A stretch of DNA of 64,000 bases from Maricaulaceae bacterium (GTDB lineage Bacteria > Pseudomonadota > Alphaproteobacteria > Caulobacterales > Maricaulaceae), in NCBI GenBank assembly GCA_026126205.1, contig JAHCJP010000001.1, positions 186,001-250,000 on the forward strand, read 5' to 3'. Numbering within the stretch: position 1 is the stretch's first letter; every line of letters begins with the position of its first letter. Below, piece after piece: positions 63,882-64,000 of this stretch. A program made the position numbers and the translations under genes. Under the pieces are notes generated by a model that saw nothing but the letters and a program-made list of their open reading frames with translations, was not told the origin of the DNA and did no database searches.

Positions 63882-64000
63882 GGCGCGGCCTTCGCTGCGG
63901 GAGGACGGCCACGGCGCCAGGGCAGGATCCGGGAGCGCCGCCCGACGCCGAGTATCAGCCACAGCGCGATCAGCCCCGCGCCGGCGGGCAGGGCGTATTG
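63878..64000 (-). CDS. lptF: LPS export permease LptF, C-terminal end (partial)
   Basis: The last 40 residues are visible: QYALPAGAGLIALWLILGVG as the final membrane helix, followed by an arginine-rich cytoplasmic tail ending AAKAAP. Its TGA overlaps the lptG start codon (ATGA). The remainder lies outside the window. Identity rests on position and the terminal helix. Confidence 0.8.
   Translation of the reverse strand, partial: QYALPAGAGLIALWLILGVGRRSRILPWRRGRPPAAKAAP

Overview
The window is GC-rich (about two thirds by eye) and looks like an alphaproteobacterial chromosome segment. Supporting signs are a nuclear-type complex I accessory subunit (NDUFS4-like), heme A synthase of the CtaA/Cox15 type, class I PHA synthase, ATGA-coupled housekeeping operons, tRNAs with encoded CCA, and several dispersed palindromic repeats of the kind common in alphaproteobacteria (termini CTGTCATCCCGG and CCTCATCCTGAGG). 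I cannot name the genus from the sequence; the Hyphomonadales/Parvularculales/Caulobacterales neighbourhood is a guess.

Layout. 0-6.7 kb: the end of an unknown gene, tRNA-Pro(GGG), a three-gene operon with two acyl-CoA dehydrogenases and a PqiA-like membrane protein, heme A synthase, a beta-propeller lipoprotein and rplM-rpsI. 6.7-13.9 kb is accessory DNA in two adjoining pieces. The first is a NaeI-type restriction-modification cassette (C5 methyltransferase, NaeI-like endonuclease, Vsr, small protein), bracketed by two 119-bp copies of a dispersed repeat. The second is a 3.38-kb IS1595/ISXO2-like transposon (9980-13361) with 24-bp terminal inverted repeats and an 8-bp target duplication. 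It carries a NYN-domain protein, a DUF6471 protein and two uncharacterised proteins, and its transposase and DUF6471 genes fire from back-to-back promoters buried in repeated operator-like sequences. 13.9-28 kb: phaC, glpX-recJ, tRNA-Glu, a lipid kinase, two 2-oxoglutarate/Fe(II) oxygenase genes, a DsbD-type reductase with a periplasmic redoxin, a LysR regulator and a double cold-shock-domain protein.

28-42 kb: tRNA-Pro(TGG), tRNA-Arg(TCT), the guaB-rsmB-tspO-mtnN-guaA-slyX group, a ParDE toxin-antitoxin pair, YceI, NnrU, an ECF sigma factor with co-translated membrane protein, and yfgM-bamB-der. 42-50.2 kb, mostly minus strand: rpsF-rpsR-rplI, then dnaB-alr-radA-cvpA-purF-SDR. 50.4-57.4 kb: fatty acid and envelope genes fabD, fabG, acpP, fabF, mltG, yicC, gmk. 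57.4-64 kb, minus strand: lptF-lptG-lptD-surA-pdxA-rsmA, the outer-membrane biogenesis operon, with lptF cut by the window edge.

Most of the window is conserved housekeeping DNA, with long co-directional runs and 4-base start/stop overlaps. The novelty is concentrated between 6.7 and 13.9 kb, where a restriction-modification cassette and a cargo-bearing transposon sit side by side. The transposon boundaries, its target duplication and its divergent, operator-laden promoter can all be read directly from the sequence.
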